A stretch of 64,000 nucleotides of DNA from JAIXWP01 sp965247015 (lineage in GTDB: Bacteria > Bacteroidota > Bacteroidia > Flavobacteriales_D > Sanyastnellaceae): NCBI GenBank assembly GCA_965247015.1, contig CBDFGG010000001.1, positions 1 through 64,000 of the forward strand, read 5' to 3'. The translations under genes and the position numbers were made by a program. Every line of letters begins with the position of its first letter. Position 1 is the stretch's first letter. The notes under the pieces were generated by a model that did not search any database, was not told where the DNA came from, and saw nothing but the letters and a program-made list of their open reading frames with translations. Of the stretch, positions 8,263-17,628 are shown piece by piece.

Positions 8263-9039
8263 TCAACCTCTTGCAAATACATACTCATTTTCAGTACTTA
8301 GCCCCGGCTCGAAAATATATCTTTCTGAATCAAAGCCTTTCAAATCCGCTGGTTTGGTGATTTTGTTATCAATTATATACCTCGCCATCATTCCTCTAGC
8401 GAGCTTAGCGTAAGTGGAAACGATAGACACCTTCCCTCCTTTTCGCTCTTTAAACTCGCAAGTAATAACCCTTCTGTCGAGCGCTTCCAATGGTACTGCT
8501 TTGAAATACTCATGAGAAGCCAAATTGACGACCACCCCTTTGGGATCAACCTCTTGTTTCAAAGATTCTGCTAATTGATTGCCCCAAAAAGAATACAGAT
8601 TCTTATGCTTTGCAGACGGACTGAATGGGGTTCCCATCATCAAGCGATAAGGTTGAATCAGATCTAACGGCTTTAAAATACCATACAAGCCACTTAAAAT
8701 CCGAAGATGATCTTGAGCCCAATCTAGTTGTTTCTTTCCTAGTTCCTCAGCTTTTAAACCACGATAAACATCCCCCTTAAACATCAGCACCGAAGGAATC
8801 GAATTGGATTGATCAAACGGCAAGTGCCATTCATTGAAACGATCTTTATTCAATTGACCTAAAGCAGGACTCAAATCCATCAGCTCAGAAACTTCTGCTG
8901 AAGAAAGTTTTTTCAATTTTTGGATGAGTGCTTTGGCTTCGTCTTGAAAGAGAGGTTGAGTTGCATTCAATTCAGGATATCTCGAGGTATCATCGAGCAA
9001 TTTGGCAGGCGAAATGACTGCCATTAATTTTGAAGACAT
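8263..9039 (-). CDS. yaaA: peroxide stress protein YaaA (DUF328/UPF0246)
   Basis: A 258-residue soluble protein with the family opening AVISPAKLLD and the closing KFMDAFSE-like region replaced by DSERYIFEPG. Also present are RMMGTPFSPS, NLASHEYFKAV and CEFKERK, characteristic of YaaA/DUF328. In E. coli YaaA lowers free iron during hydrogen peroxide stress. I chose the ATG at 9039 over the TTG at 9042, because ATG overlaps the stop of the upstream GDSL gene by one base (TGATG), a common coupled arrangement. Confidence 0.9.
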   Translation of the reverse strand: MSSKLMAVISPAKLLDDTSRYPELNATQPLFQDEAKALIQKLKKLSSAEVSELMDLSPALGQLNKDRFNEWHLPFDQSNSIPSVLMFKGDVYRGLKAEELGKKQLDWAQDHLRILSGLYGILKPLDLIQPYRLMMGTPFSPSAKHKNLYSFWGNQLAESLKQEVDPKGVVVNLASHEYFKAVPLEALDRRVITCEFKERKGGKVSIVSTYAKLARGMMARYIIDNKITKPADLKGFDSERYIFEPGLSTENEYVFARG

Positions 9040-10331
9040 CAATTTTCTATTTTGGGTTCACTTAAATAATCTCCGAACGATTTACGAAAAGCATCAAACA
9101 TCAGATCTGCCTGCAGTTCGTATCCCTTTTTTGTCAAGTGAATGCGATCCTTAGCTGCGAGGTTGTTATCCCTCCAATCATCAATAGAACCTAAGCCCCC
9201 CATTATCGCAAACAAGTCATACACGGCACCATTATGCCTCTCGGCAAGGCTTTGCATTACCTCCTGCACTTTGATAGCATTCTTGTTTGGATACTTTCTA
9301 TTGTAATAAGTGTCATTATTAGTTATAAAAATGAAACTTACATGTGGGTTAGACTCCTTGATAATTCCTACCAACGAATCATAACGCGCCTCGAAAAGTG
9401 CCGCGTTAAAATCTCCTTCAGGAACATTAGCATCGTTCACTCCAATAGCAAACAACACAAGATCTGGTTTGATTGTTTTCATTTGTTCTCCAAACAAGCC
9501 ACATCTTAGATAGCTGTATGTTCCTGCACCGTTTACACCAATAGGATTATAAATAAATCCAGGCTCATCATTCCCAAAATAAACTCCTTGGAATGCAAAA
9601 TATCCAGCATCGCCACCAGGTCTTTTGAAATGAAACTTTACAGATCTATAATCCCGATCCAGCTGATATTCTATGTAGCCTTTATCAGTATGATAGTCAA
9701 TTTTCGTAGCAGTAATCGTTGAGTCGAGAAGCACACCATAGTTTCCACTAGACTGATAGTACAGTCTTATCTTATTGGATGCGTAAAGAGAACTATCGGG
9801 ATTTTGAACATATAGCTCAACCGAGGCTACTGAATCATTCGTGATAGCGGAAATACCGGAAACTCCCCAATCACATTGGTGTGAGCTTACGCTATTTCTG
9901 CATCCAGACCATGAGCCTACCCATTTACACTTTATCGAACTTGGACTATTTGTTCCAGCTAGTTTGTATGGAAAAACCAATCCTCTCTCGCCTCTTAAGC
10001 CATAGCTTAATCCAGCAAAGTTTTGCCTCATTCTATCCGTAAGAAAACCGCCTTGAACGTGACTCCCTCCAATATGGACAATGGATATTTTCCCTTCACC
10101 TTCAAAAATGAGTTTTTCCATCTTTGAAAAAAGATGATTGAAATTTTCCTCTGGCTTGTAGATGTCTAGATCATTCAAGTCATATTCAATGAATGAAAAA
10201 TCTCTGCTCGGACTTTGAAAATGAGGAAGTCTTAAAACAGTTTGCTTTGAAAGCGCCCAACCACTAAGCGCAATAGCCATTACGGCTACCGCGCTTGTGA
10301 TTAGAAACTTATTTTTTCTAGATGCTTTCAA
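9039..10331 (-). CDS. SGNH/GDSL-type hydrolase, membrane-anchored
   Basis: A 430-residue protein with a basic N terminus and one hydrophobic segment (residues 11-27), acting as an uncleaved anchor or signal. SGNH blocks are visible: block I as HIGGSHVQGG (nucleophile Ser 90, with Gly where most have Asp), block III as AIGVNDAN and block V as DRIHLTKKG. Such enzymes are esterases or acetyl transfer/deacetylation enzymes on glycans or lipids. A middle segment of about 150 residues between blocks I and III looks like a beta-sandwich insert. It is coupled to yaaA downstream, and the LOG-family gene lies 12 bases upstream. The substrate is unknown. Confidence 0.8.
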   Translation of the reverse strand: MKASRKNKFLITSAVAVMAIALSGWALSKQTVLRLPHFQSPSRDFSFIEYDLNDLDIYKPEENFNHLFSKMEKLIFEGEGKISIVHIGGSHVQGGFLTDRMRQNFAGLSYGLRGERGLVFPYKLAGTNSPSSIKCKWVGSWSGCRNSVSSHQCDWGVSGISAITNDSVASVELYVQNPDSSLYASNKIRLYYQSSGNYGVLLDSTITATKIDYHTDKGYIEYQLDRDYRSVKFHFKRPGGDAGYFAFQGVYFGNDEPGFIYNPIGVNGAGTYSYLRCGLFGEQMKTIKPDLVLFAIGVNDANVPEGDFNAALFEARYDSLVGIIKESNPHVSFIFITNNDTYYNRKYPNKNAIKVQEVMQSLAERHNGAVYDLFAIMGGLGSIDDWRDNNLAAKDRIHLTKKGYELQADLMFDAFRKSFGDYLSEPKIEN

Positions 10332-10343
10332 AAAAAATGAAAA

Positions 10344-11051
10344 TTAGAAGTTTGGCTTCAATAGATAGTTAGAATAGAACTTATCAATTTCTTCCACAGC
10401 TTCTTCAGCAGTATCAACTACTTTGAACAAGTGCATATCCTCTGGACTTACATTTTTTTCTTGTTCCAAAAGCACTTTTTTAATCCATTCCACTAAGCCA
10501 TCCCAGAAGCTATGTCCCACAAGGATGATTGGGAATCTTCCAATTTTATCTGTTTGAATCAATGTTAATGCTTCAAACAATTCGTCCATCGTACCGAATC
10601 CACCTGGCATTACCACAAATCCTTGGCTGTATTTGATGAACATTACCTTTCTTACGAAGAAGTAATCGAAGTTGATGTCTTTGTCGTGATCGATGTGTGG
10701 GTTGCTATGTTGTTCGAATGGAAGTTTGATGTTCAAACCAACGCTTACTCCATTTCCTTCCTTAGCTCCTTTGTTACCAGCTTCCATGATACCTGGACCA
10801 CCGCCAGTGATGACGCCATATCCACGTTGAGTTAAAAGGAAAGCGATGTCGCGAGCCATTTGATAGTAAGGGTTGTCTGGCTTTGTTCGCGCAGATCCAA
10901 AAATCGAAACGCAAGGACCAATGGATCCCATTCTATCGTATCCTTCAACGAATTCACCCATAATTTTGAAGATCGACCATGAGTCGTTACTCTTCACTTC
11001 ATTCCAAGTTCTCTGCTTGAACTTGTTGACGATTCTACTGTCTTTTTCCAT
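10344..11051 (-). CDS. LOG-family Rossmann-fold protein (TIGR00730)
   Basis: A 235-residue protein with the LOG signature PGGFGTMDELFE and GGGPGIMEAGNKGAKEG. Characterised members are cytokinin riboside 5'-monophosphate phosphoribohydrolases, cleaving nucleotide N-glycosidic bonds. In bacteria the usual role is nucleotide clean-up and is poorly known. The N-terminal extension of about 35 residues before SIFGSART is normal for the longer bacterial class. It is the first gene of a short minus-strand run with the GDSL hydrolase and yaaA. Confidence 0.88.
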   Translation of the reverse strand: MEKDSRIVNKFKQRTWNEVKSNDSWSIFKIMGEFVEGYDRMGSIGPCVSIFGSARTKPDNPYYQMARDIAFLLTQRGYGVITGGGPGIMEAGNKGAKEGNGVSVGLNIKLPFEQHSNPHIDHDKDINFDYFFVRKVMFIKYSQGFVVMPGGFGTMDELFEALTLIQTDKIGRFPIILVGHSFWDGLVEWIKKVLLEQEKNVSPEDMHLFKVVDTAEEAVEEIDKFYSNYLLKPNF

Positions 11052-11107
11052 AATGATTAATGTTTAAAGAACCGGATGTTCTTTTATTGTTATTACTTGA
11101 TTTAATT

Positions 11108-12679
11108 CTATCCAAAGAGGCCTCCGCCTCGTTTTTTCTTTGATCCGCCGCCTAATCCAAGAACTCCTAAAAGACCTCTCGCAACCTCTCGCATAACGGT
11201 ATTGCCAACCTGGCGAACCATAGTGTTTTTAGATAATTGCTCCATCACATTCGGCTCCTTCTTTTCTGCAACTTTTGTTCTTGCTTTTGGAGCTTCTACT
11301 TCTTCCGCTTCAGTCTGTGCTTTCGCATTCGAAATTTTTGCATTCAAAATTTCATATGCACTTTCTCGATCTACCTCTTCATTGTACTTTGGAGCCAAGA
11401 AAGAATATTGGATGACTCTATCAATTTCTTCTTGGTTCAAAACTCCCATTCTACTTTTCGGTGCTCTCAAATGCACAGCAGCCAGTGGTGTGGGTATTCC
11501 CTTTTCATTAAGACCAGTGATAAGAGCCTGACCAATACCGATGCTCGTAAGCAGTTCATCGGTTTTATAATAATCTGAAATAGGATAATTCTCAGCCGTT
11601 TTCTTAATCGCCTTTCTATCTTTTTCAGTAAATGCTCTTAATGCATGTTGCACTTTTAAACCAAGCTGAGACAGCACTGCCTCGGGCACATCGTATGGAT
11701 TTTGCGTACAGAAATAAATTCCCACCCCCTTTGAACGAATGAGTTTAATGATCGATTCGATTTGATCTAGAAGTGCATCACTCGCTTCATTGAATATTAA
11801 ATGTGCTTCATCGATGAATACGCAAAGCTTTGGTTTTTCCAAATCCCCTGCCTCTAGAAACGACGCATAAATCTCAGCGAGCATTTGAAGCATGAAGGTT
11901 GAAAATAATTTCGGCTTATCCTGAATATCCGTTAACCTTACAATTGAAATAACACCTTTGCCGAATTGATCAATCCGAGTCAGGTCGCTTACTTCAAATG
12001 ATTTTTCTCCAAAAAACAAATCAGCGCCTTGAGATTCAAGTTCGATTATTTTTCTTAGAATAATAGAAGTGGATGACTCTGATATTTTTCCATAATCTTT
12101 TTCAATCGCTTCCTTGCCTTCTTCAGTAGAATATTGTAAAAGCTTTTTGAAGTCCTTTAAATCTAGTAAAGGCAAATTATTATCATCTGCAAACTTGAAT
12201 AACACCGCAACAATGCCACTTTGTGTGTCATTGATATCCAGAATTTTTGAAAAAAGCACTGGTCCGAATTCACTGACAGTTGCTCGAAGTCTTACCCCTT
12301 TTTCTTTTGATAATGAAAGTAACTCCACTGAACAACCCTCTGCATGAAATGGAATTCCAATAGCGGAATGTCTCTCTTCAATTTTAGGATTGATCGCACC
12401 AGGCATTGCAATTCCGCTGAGATCGCCCTTTAGGTCCATCATCACCACCGGAATTCCTTTGCTCGCCATATTCTCAGCAATCACTTGCAACGTAACAGTC
12501 TTACCGGTACCAGTTGCTCCTGCAATCAATCCATGTCGGTTAAGGGTCTTAAGAGGAATATTTACCTTGGCATCAGAACATACTTCTCCGTCAAGGAGTG
12601 CTGCTCCCAGGCTTAAATAATCACCTTTGAAGGCATAGCCTTCACTTATGTGCTTAACAAATTCTTCTTTAGATGCCAT
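11108..12679 (-). CDS. HerA-like P-loop ATPase (DUF853)
   Basis: A 523-residue ATPase of the HerA/FtsK clan, DUF853 group. Walker A GATGTGKT is near residue 54, Walker B is FIDEAH, and the sensor region is STFMLQMLAE. The C terminus carries an Ala/Glu/Lys-rich linker and a Gly/Lys-rich tail (GLGGGSKKKRGGG) that may contact nucleic acid or membrane. There is no adjacent NurA-type nuclease, so the archaeal HerA-NurA repair pairing does not apply here. DUF853 proteins are widespread, and their function is unsettled. Confidence 0.88.
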   Translation of the reverse strand: MASKEEFVKHISEGYAFKGDYLSLGAALLDGEVCSDAKVNIPLKTLNRHGLIAGATGTGKTVTLQVIAENMASKGIPVVMMDLKGDLSGIAMPGAINPKIEERHSAIGIPFHAEGCSVELLSLSKEKGVRLRATVSEFGPVLFSKILDINDTQSGIVAVLFKFADDNNLPLLDLKDFKKLLQYSTEEGKEAIEKDYGKISESSTSIILRKIIELESQGADLFFGEKSFEVSDLTRIDQFGKGVISIVRLTDIQDKPKLFSTFMLQMLAEIYASFLEAGDLEKPKLCVFIDEAHLIFNEASDALLDQIESIIKLIRSKGVGIYFCTQNPYDVPEAVLSQLGLKVQHALRAFTEKDRKAIKKTAENYPISDYYKTDELLTSIGIGQALITGLNEKGIPTPLAAVHLRAPKSRMGVLNQEEIDRVIQYSFLAPKYNEEVDRESAYEILNAKISNAKAQTEAEEVEAPKARTKVAEKKEPNVMEQLSKNTMVRQVGNTVMREVARGLLGVLGLGGGSKKKRGGGLFG

Positions 12680-12690
12680 AAATTCAGTGT

Positions 12691-12990
12691 TTATTGAGCT
12701 TTTCTTCCAAGAATGATTTTTTCCAAGAAGAATGTCGCGAACGGCACAAGCGATGCAAAGAATGCAAGGAACGACTTCGCGAACGTTATTTTTTTACTAG
12801 AAAACGCTTCAAAAATTTCGTAGATAAACCAAACAAATAAAACCCCATGGATTCCACCTGCGATGGAGACCGCCTTGGGCATGTCTGCCATGTATTTCAA
12901 TGGCATTGCCACGAATAATAATAAGAGGTAAGATATACCTTCAATGTGTCCTGATAAAAATAATCTTTTCAGAGATGCTTCCTTCGTCAT
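12691..12990 (-). CDS. DUF3817 small membrane protein
   Basis: A 99-residue inner-membrane protein with three hydrophobic segments and the DUF3817 hallmark GHIEGISYLLLLFVAMPLKY, followed by GGIHGVLFVWF. I start it at the ATG at 12990; the frame extends to 13050, but the extra 20 residues do not look like the family. Function is unknown. It sits 11 bases upstream of the HerA-like gene and may be transcribed with it. Confidence 0.82.
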   Translation of the reverse strand: MTKEASLKRLFLSGHIEGISYLLLLFVAMPLKYMADMPKAVSIAGGIHGVLFVWFIYEIFEAFSSKKITFAKSFLAFFASLVPFATFFLEKIILGRKAQ

Positions 12991-13065
12991 GCAATCAATA
13001 TTGGGCTTCGAATATAATACTTCGAAAAAACCAATCTTAACAGCTTGCACGAAGTTTCTAACAAA

Positions 13066-14361
13066 TTAGCGTTTTCTACGCTTGGGTTTTCCTTTCTTGT
13101 CGACCTTTTTCTTCACGTCAAATCTCTGTTTCTTCTCGTGGAAAGCTCCCTTATAATCAGGGTTCTCCAACTTTTTTTGACGATCGATTTCTCGCATTTG
13201 GTCCTGGAATTCGTCAAATGGAGTTTCATGAATTTTAATAACCTCAGGCATTGGAATTCGCTCAATGGTTTGTTTGATCAATTTTTGAATTTTTCCAATG
13301 TGATATTCCTCAGAAAAATCCATGAAACTTATTGCCGTGCCCGTCTTGAAAGCGCGTCCCGTTCTGCCGATTCGGTGAACATAATCTTCATAATGGGTCG
13401 GAATATTAAAATTGATCACGTGCGATACTTCCACCACATCAATTCCTCTTGAGCTGACATCTGTGCTAACAAGCACTCGTACATCACCTCCTTTGAAATC
13501 ATCTATAGCATTAATTCGAGCGTTCTGTCCCTTATTGCTGTGAAGCATACGGATTTCACCTAGCCCCTGTCCTTCTAAGAATTTTGCAATTCCTGTAGCG
13601 TGTTCTTTTGATCTCACAAAGACCATTACGCGATTAAACTGCTCATCATTTTTCAAAAAATGAAGCAATAAATCGAGTTTCGCTCTAAAGTTTGGAACCT
13701 CATATAAATATTGACTAATACTCTCAGCCGGAGTGGATTGCGGAGAAACCTCGATTCTTTGAGGAAATAGTAAAAAGTTATCCGCAATGCGCTCCACTTT
13801 TTCCGGAAAAGTGGCTGAAAAAAGCAATTGTTGCTTCTTTTGAGGGATTTTTTCCTGAATTTCACGCAATTGTGGCCAAAACCCCATGTCCATCATTCGG
13901 TCACATTCATCGATCACCACATGCTTGAATTTTTTAGGAGCAATTTCTCTTTTCGCATAAATCTCTAAGAATCGACCTGGTGTTGCTATAATAACATCTA
14001 CACCAGCATTTAAGGCCTCTATTTGTGTTTTAGGACCGATTCCACCATAGAGCGCAATGCGCTTTATGTCGGTGTATTTAGAGAGCTCCTCAAAGGTTTT
14101 GTCTACCTGAAGCACCAATTCCTTGGTGGGGACCAATATCAAACATCGAGGTTCTGGACCTTGATGAAACTTAAGAATTTGCAGTAATGGCAGGATATAC
14201 GCAGCGGTCTTACCTGTACCAGTTTGGGCTATTCCAACCAAATCTTGACCGGCCAAAATGCGCGGTATGGCCTTCTCTTGAATCTCCGTAGGATGCTGAT
14301 ACCCTGCTTCTTCGATTGCATTAAGGAATTGTCTTGTAAGTTTGAGATCTTCGAAAGTCAT
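13066..14361 (-). CDS. DEAD-box RNA helicase, RhlE-like
   Basis: A 431-residue ATP-dependent RNA helicase with the expected motifs: Q motif (YQHPTEIQ), I (AQTGTGKT), II as DECD, III (SAT), V (STDVSSRGID) and VI (HRIGRTGR). The C-terminal tail is very basic, as in RhlE-type helicases that act on ribosomal RNA or in mRNA decay. Motif II is DECD instead of DEAD. The start is supported by a TATCTTTG box ending 4 bases upstream. It is a single gene, diverging from the acyltransferase. Confidence 0.93.
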   Translation of the reverse strand: MTFEDLKLTRQFLNAIEEAGYQHPTEIQEKAIPRILAGQDLVGIAQTGTGKTAAYILPLLQILKFHQGPEPRCLILVPTKELVLQVDKTFEELSKYTDIKRIALYGGIGPKTQIEALNAGVDVIIATPGRFLEIYAKREIAPKKFKHVVIDECDRMMDMGFWPQLREIQEKIPQKKQQLLFSATFPEKVERIADNFLLFPQRIEVSPQSTPAESISQYLYEVPNFRAKLDLLLHFLKNDEQFNRVMVFVRSKEHATGIAKFLEGQGLGEIRMLHSNKGQNARINAIDDFKGGDVRVLVSTDVSSRGIDVVEVSHVINFNIPTHYEDYVHRIGRTGRAFKTGTAISFMDFSEEYHIGKIQKLIKQTIERIPMPEVIKIHETPFDEFQDQMREIDRQKKLENPDYKGAFHEKKQRFDVKKKVDKKGKPKRRKR

Positions 14362-14365
14362 GGTG

Positions 14366-14373
14366 CAAAGATA
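14366..14373 (-). promoter_or_regulatory. -7 box TATCTTTG of the DEAD-box helicase gene
   Basis: An exact TAnnTTTG match on the minus strand, 4 bases before the start codon (leaderless layout). A near-match TATTTTCG for the opposite gene lies at 14392-14399. Confidence 0.6.
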
Positions 14374-14419
14374 CGGTCATTAAATTTTACGTATTTTCGT
14401 AGCTTGCTTAACCGTAAAT

Positions 14420-15643
14420 ATGTCCTCCTCACCAATAGATGTAAATAACTTCGACGACATCCGTCCTTACAACGATGTCGAGCTGAAAGAAGCCATCGAA
14501 AGGCTTCTTCAGGAACCCATGTTCTATAAGATGATGAAATGGGTATATCCTTCTTTAGGTAAAATGGTCATTCAGGAAATGATGCGAGAAATTGAAACCG
14601 TGAAGGATTTCCAAGAACAAGTTAGTGCTCCTGCTTTTAAAGTGGTTACTCAATTGACCACGAACGGACTGAGTTATTCGAATTTTGAAGAATTAGAACT
14701 TAAGAAACCATATCTTTTTTTATCCAACCACCGAGACATAATATTAGATAGCGCGCTCCTCAACGTGAGTCTAATGGAGAATGGATTCGATACCACAGAG
14801 ATTGCAATTGGAGATAATTTATTGCAAACATCCGCGGTCAGAGATATAGTGCGGGCTAACAAGAATTTTATTGTTAATCGCAATGTTAATGCAAGAGAAA
14901 TTTTCTTCTATTCATTACGCCTTTCAAATTACATACGCAATACCATCAAGAATTCTCGCACATCTATTTGGATTGCGCAGCGCGAAGGCAGAAGCAAGGA
15001 TGGAGATGACCGCACCGCGAGCGGCCTTCTAAAAATGTTTACAATGAGCAGCGAATCCTCTATGGAAGACGCACTTCTCGAATTAAACATCAAACCAATG
15101 TGTGTGAGCTACGAGTATGATCCATGCGATATTCTAAAAGCAAATGAGCTCGTTCAGAAAAAGCTCTTTGGAAAATATGAGAAAAAGCCTGGGGAAGATT
15201 TCAAAAGCATGATGAGAGGCCTTACTGGTCACAAAGGAAGAATCAATATTGCCGTTGGTCGCGATATGAACGATGCTATTGAGGAAATGAGAGCGATACC
15301 TCATAAAAACGATAAAGTGCTACATCTTGCAAATGCTGTAGATGCAGAAATGCACCGCATTTATAAACTTTGGCCAACGAACTACATCGCATATGACTTG
15401 CTTCATGGCACGAAAGAATATAAAGACCACTATAGCAATATTCAACGTATCACATTCTCTAATTATATCAGAGGAAATGTGATTCGACTTGGTCTTGTGC
15501 GCAGACAGCTTGGACTTCCGAAGGAAGGATATGGAAAGGCAGTGAAAGAAATTCTTTTAGAAATGTATGCCAATCCAGTATCCAACAAAAAGACACAGTT
15601 GGAAAACTCCAGCAAGTTGAACCTTTCTAATACGCCCGTCTAG
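14420..15643 (+). CDS. 1-acyl-glycerol-3-phosphate-type acyltransferase
   Basis: A 407-residue protein of the glycerolipid acyltransferase superfamily. The catalytic block is SNHRDIILD (His 104) and the phosphate-binding block is REGRSKDGDD. The spacing from His to the second Asp is one residue longer than the textbook HX4D. No obvious transmembrane helix is present, so it is probably peripheral. It is likely to acylate lysophosphatidate or a related lipid; the extra helical C-terminal part (about 150 residues) is not in short PlsC proteins. The next gene starts 1 base after the stop. Confidence 0.78.
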   Translation: MSSSPIDVNNFDDIRPYNDVELKEAIERLLQEPMFYKMMKWVYPSLGKMVIQEMMREIETVKDFQEQVSAPAFKVVTQLTTNGLSYSNFEELELKKPYLFLSNHRDIILDSALLNVSLMENGFDTTEIAIGDNLLQTSAVRDIVRANKNFIVNRNVNAREIFFYSLRLSNYIRNTIKNSRTSIWIAQREGRSKDGDDRTASGLLKMFTMSSESSMEDALLELNIKPMCVSYEYDPCDILKANELVQKKLFGKYEKKPGEDFKSMMRGLTGHKGRINIAVGRDMNDAIEEMRAIPHKNDKVLHLANAVDAEMHRIYKLWPTNYIAYDLLHGTKEYKDHYSNIQRITFSNYIRGNVIRLGLVRRQLGLPKEGYGKAVKEILLEMYANPVSNKKTQLENSSKLNLSNTPV

Positions 15644-15644
15644 T

Positions 15645-17591
15645 ATGTATAGGTTCTTAATAGTGCTCGCTTTTCTAGTATTTCCCCAATTCATTCAAGC
15701 ACAATGTGCAGCTTGTTTTGAAGAAAATGATGTCATTTTTAACGGTGACTTCACTGATGGAAACACAGGGTTCACAACAGAGCTGACACCTGGCAGCGGA
15801 TTCTTCTGTCCGTTATGTCCTGAAGGAACGTATGCGCTTGGCACCTTTGCATTTTTTTTCCACAGCGATTTTATAGGACAAGACCACACCACTGGAAACG
15901 GTGATTTTTTTATTGCAAATGCAGCTGCTCAAGAAGGTATAAACGTGTGGTGTCAAACTGTTAACGTCACACCTCAAACTGATTATACTTTTTCATTTTG
16001 GGTAAGAGACGTTACTAATAATTCAGACCAACACCCTCTTGCTATATTACAAGCCAACTTTAACGGAACCCTTGTGGGATCGAGCATTCAAGCATATGGA
16101 GGTTGGCAAGAAAATACCTTTGTATGGAATAGCGGTACAGAGACTATTGTGGACATCTGTATCCAAAATTTCCAGAGCAATCCTGGGGGTAATGATTTTG
16201 GACTTGATGATATCAGTATGACGGCTTGTGAGCCAATCACATTGCTTCATTCAGCGAATGCTGGCGCAGATATAATTGTTTGCAGTGGTGAAAGTGTTCA
16301 AATCGGAAGCACTAATCATCAAGGGTATAATTATGTTTGGAATAATGGTCAAAACCTATCAAGTATTTCTTCCTCCTCACCTACTTTTTCATACATAAAT
16401 AACTCAACCCAAGACGTAATCTTCGAATATGAAGTGACAACAGATTCTGCAGGGGTTGGATGCATCACCACTGATCTTGTTCAAGTGACTGTTCGTCCAG
16501 CCTTTTCGTTTTCACTAGGAAATGATCTTCAGATTTGCCCTGGTGAAACCTATATACTCGACGCAGGAGATGTGTGGGATGAAATCGTATGGAGTGATAA
16601 TTCTACAAATTCTACTTTTTCCTCAACAACAGCACAAATTGTTGAAGCCACAGTGACTTTAAATGGTTGTGAGCTGTCTGACGCTATCACTATTTCCGAA
16701 GTATCCCTTCCAATTATTGATTTGGGACCTGACCAATCTGTTTGCGAGACAAATGTGCCATTGATCTTAGATGCTGGTGTGATTGGAGATTGGTCTACAG
16801 GTGTAACTGCCTCATCAATTCAAGTTTCTCAAAGTGGTACATTCATAGTGAATTATGAGTTTCAAAACTGCAGCGTTTCAGATCAGATTAGCATTACAGT
16901 GGATACTCAACCTGAGGTGCAGATTCCTGACAATCTTGTACTATGCGAAGGTTCTACAGTAACCCTTACAAGCAATCTAGCCGGTACGTGGTCGAACGGC
17001 ACAGTTGGAACGACCGCCATAGTAAGCGCCCCGGGCATCTATAGTATTCAAGTGGTAAACGGAGAATGCTCGGATATTGATGGATGCACTGTAAGCTTGA
17101 TGCTGCCTCCATCCGTTGATCTAGGTCCTGACATTACCATTTGTGACGATCAATTTGCTTCTTTGGACGCTACTTTCTCAGAGGTGACCACTAACTATAC
17201 TTGGAATAATGAAGCTACGGCGCCGATGATTTTAGTGAATGAGCCCGGCATTTATGAAGTAACATTAGAAAACGAATGTGGAACTGCTTCAGATCAAATA
17301 GTGCTCGAAACGACCATTTGTGGCTGGAATATTTTCGTACCCAGTGCATTTACTCCTAATGGTGACGAGATAAATGATGGCTGGAGCGTGAAAGGCTATA
17401 ACGTTTCCAATTTAAAAGTTACTGTTTATAATCGATTTGGCGATAGGATTTGGGAAACCGAAGCCTTTGAAGATGAATGGCGTCCAGACCCCTTACTTGT
17501 TGGCGATGATGCCTATAATTATAGAATCGAAGGAATTACCTATTTGGGTGAAAACATTGTTCAGCACGGATATGTGAGATTGCTCAAGTAG
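15645..17591 (+). CDS. secreted T9SS type B cargo protein with jelly-roll and repeated Ig-like modules
   Basis: A 648-residue protein with a signal peptide (ending IQAQ). The N-terminal beta-rich domain (about 25-195) looks like a carbohydrate-binding jelly roll (NGDFTDGNTGF, WVRDVTN, FGLDDISM). Then come about five Ig-like modules, each opening with a pattern like GPDITICD or GNDLQICPG, and finally the gliding-motility type sorting domain (FVPSAFTPNGDEINDGW, YNRFGDRIWE). The sorting domain sends it through the type IX system to the cell surface. It is probably an adhesin or glycan binder. It starts 1 base after the acyltransferase, an odd partner. Confidence 0.88.
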   Translation: MYRFLIVLAFLVFPQFIQAQCAACFEENDVIFNGDFTDGNTGFTTELTPGSGFFCPLCPEGTYALGTFAFFFHSDFIGQDHTTGNGDFFIANAAAQEGINVWCQTVNVTPQTDYTFSFWVRDVTNNSDQHPLAILQANFNGTLVGSSIQAYGGWQENTFVWNSGTETIVDICIQNFQSNPGGNDFGLDDISMTACEPITLLHSANAGADIIVCSGESVQIGSTNHQGYNYVWNNGQNLSSISSSSPTFSYINNSTQDVIFEYEVTTDSAGVGCITTDLVQVTVRPAFSFSLGNDLQICPGETYILDAGDVWDEIVWSDNSTNSTFSSTTAQIVEATVTLNGCELSDAITISEVSLPIIDLGPDQSVCETNVPLILDAGVIGDWSTGVTASSIQVSQSGTFIVNYEFQNCSVSDQISITVDTQPEVQIPDNLVLCEGSTVTLTSNLAGTWSNGTVGTTAIVSAPGIYSIQVVNGECSDIDGCTVSLMLPPSVDLGPDITICDDQFASLDATFSEVTTNYTWNNEATAPMILVNEPGIYEVTLENECGTASDQIVLETTICGWNIFVPSAFTPNGDEINDGWSVKGYNVSNLKVTVYNRFGDRIWETEAFEDEWRPDPLLVGDDAYNYRIEGITYLGENIVQHGYVRLLK

Positions 17592-17596
17592 TTATT

Positions 17597-17604
17597 TACA
17601 TTTG
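17597..17604 (+). promoter_or_regulatory. accD -7 box TACATTTG
   Basis: An exact TAnnTTTG match 24 bases before the accD ATG, giving a leader of about 20 bases. I see no -33 TTG at the right distance. Confidence 0.5.
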
Positions 17605-17628
17605 CCCCACCAATTTAATATTTAGAAG

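Noticed and set aside
11108..12679. HerA-like ATPase as part of a defence system (HerA with NurA, Sir2 or DUF4297)
   Set aside because: The protein is of the widespread DUF853 type and has no nuclease or effector partner beside it.
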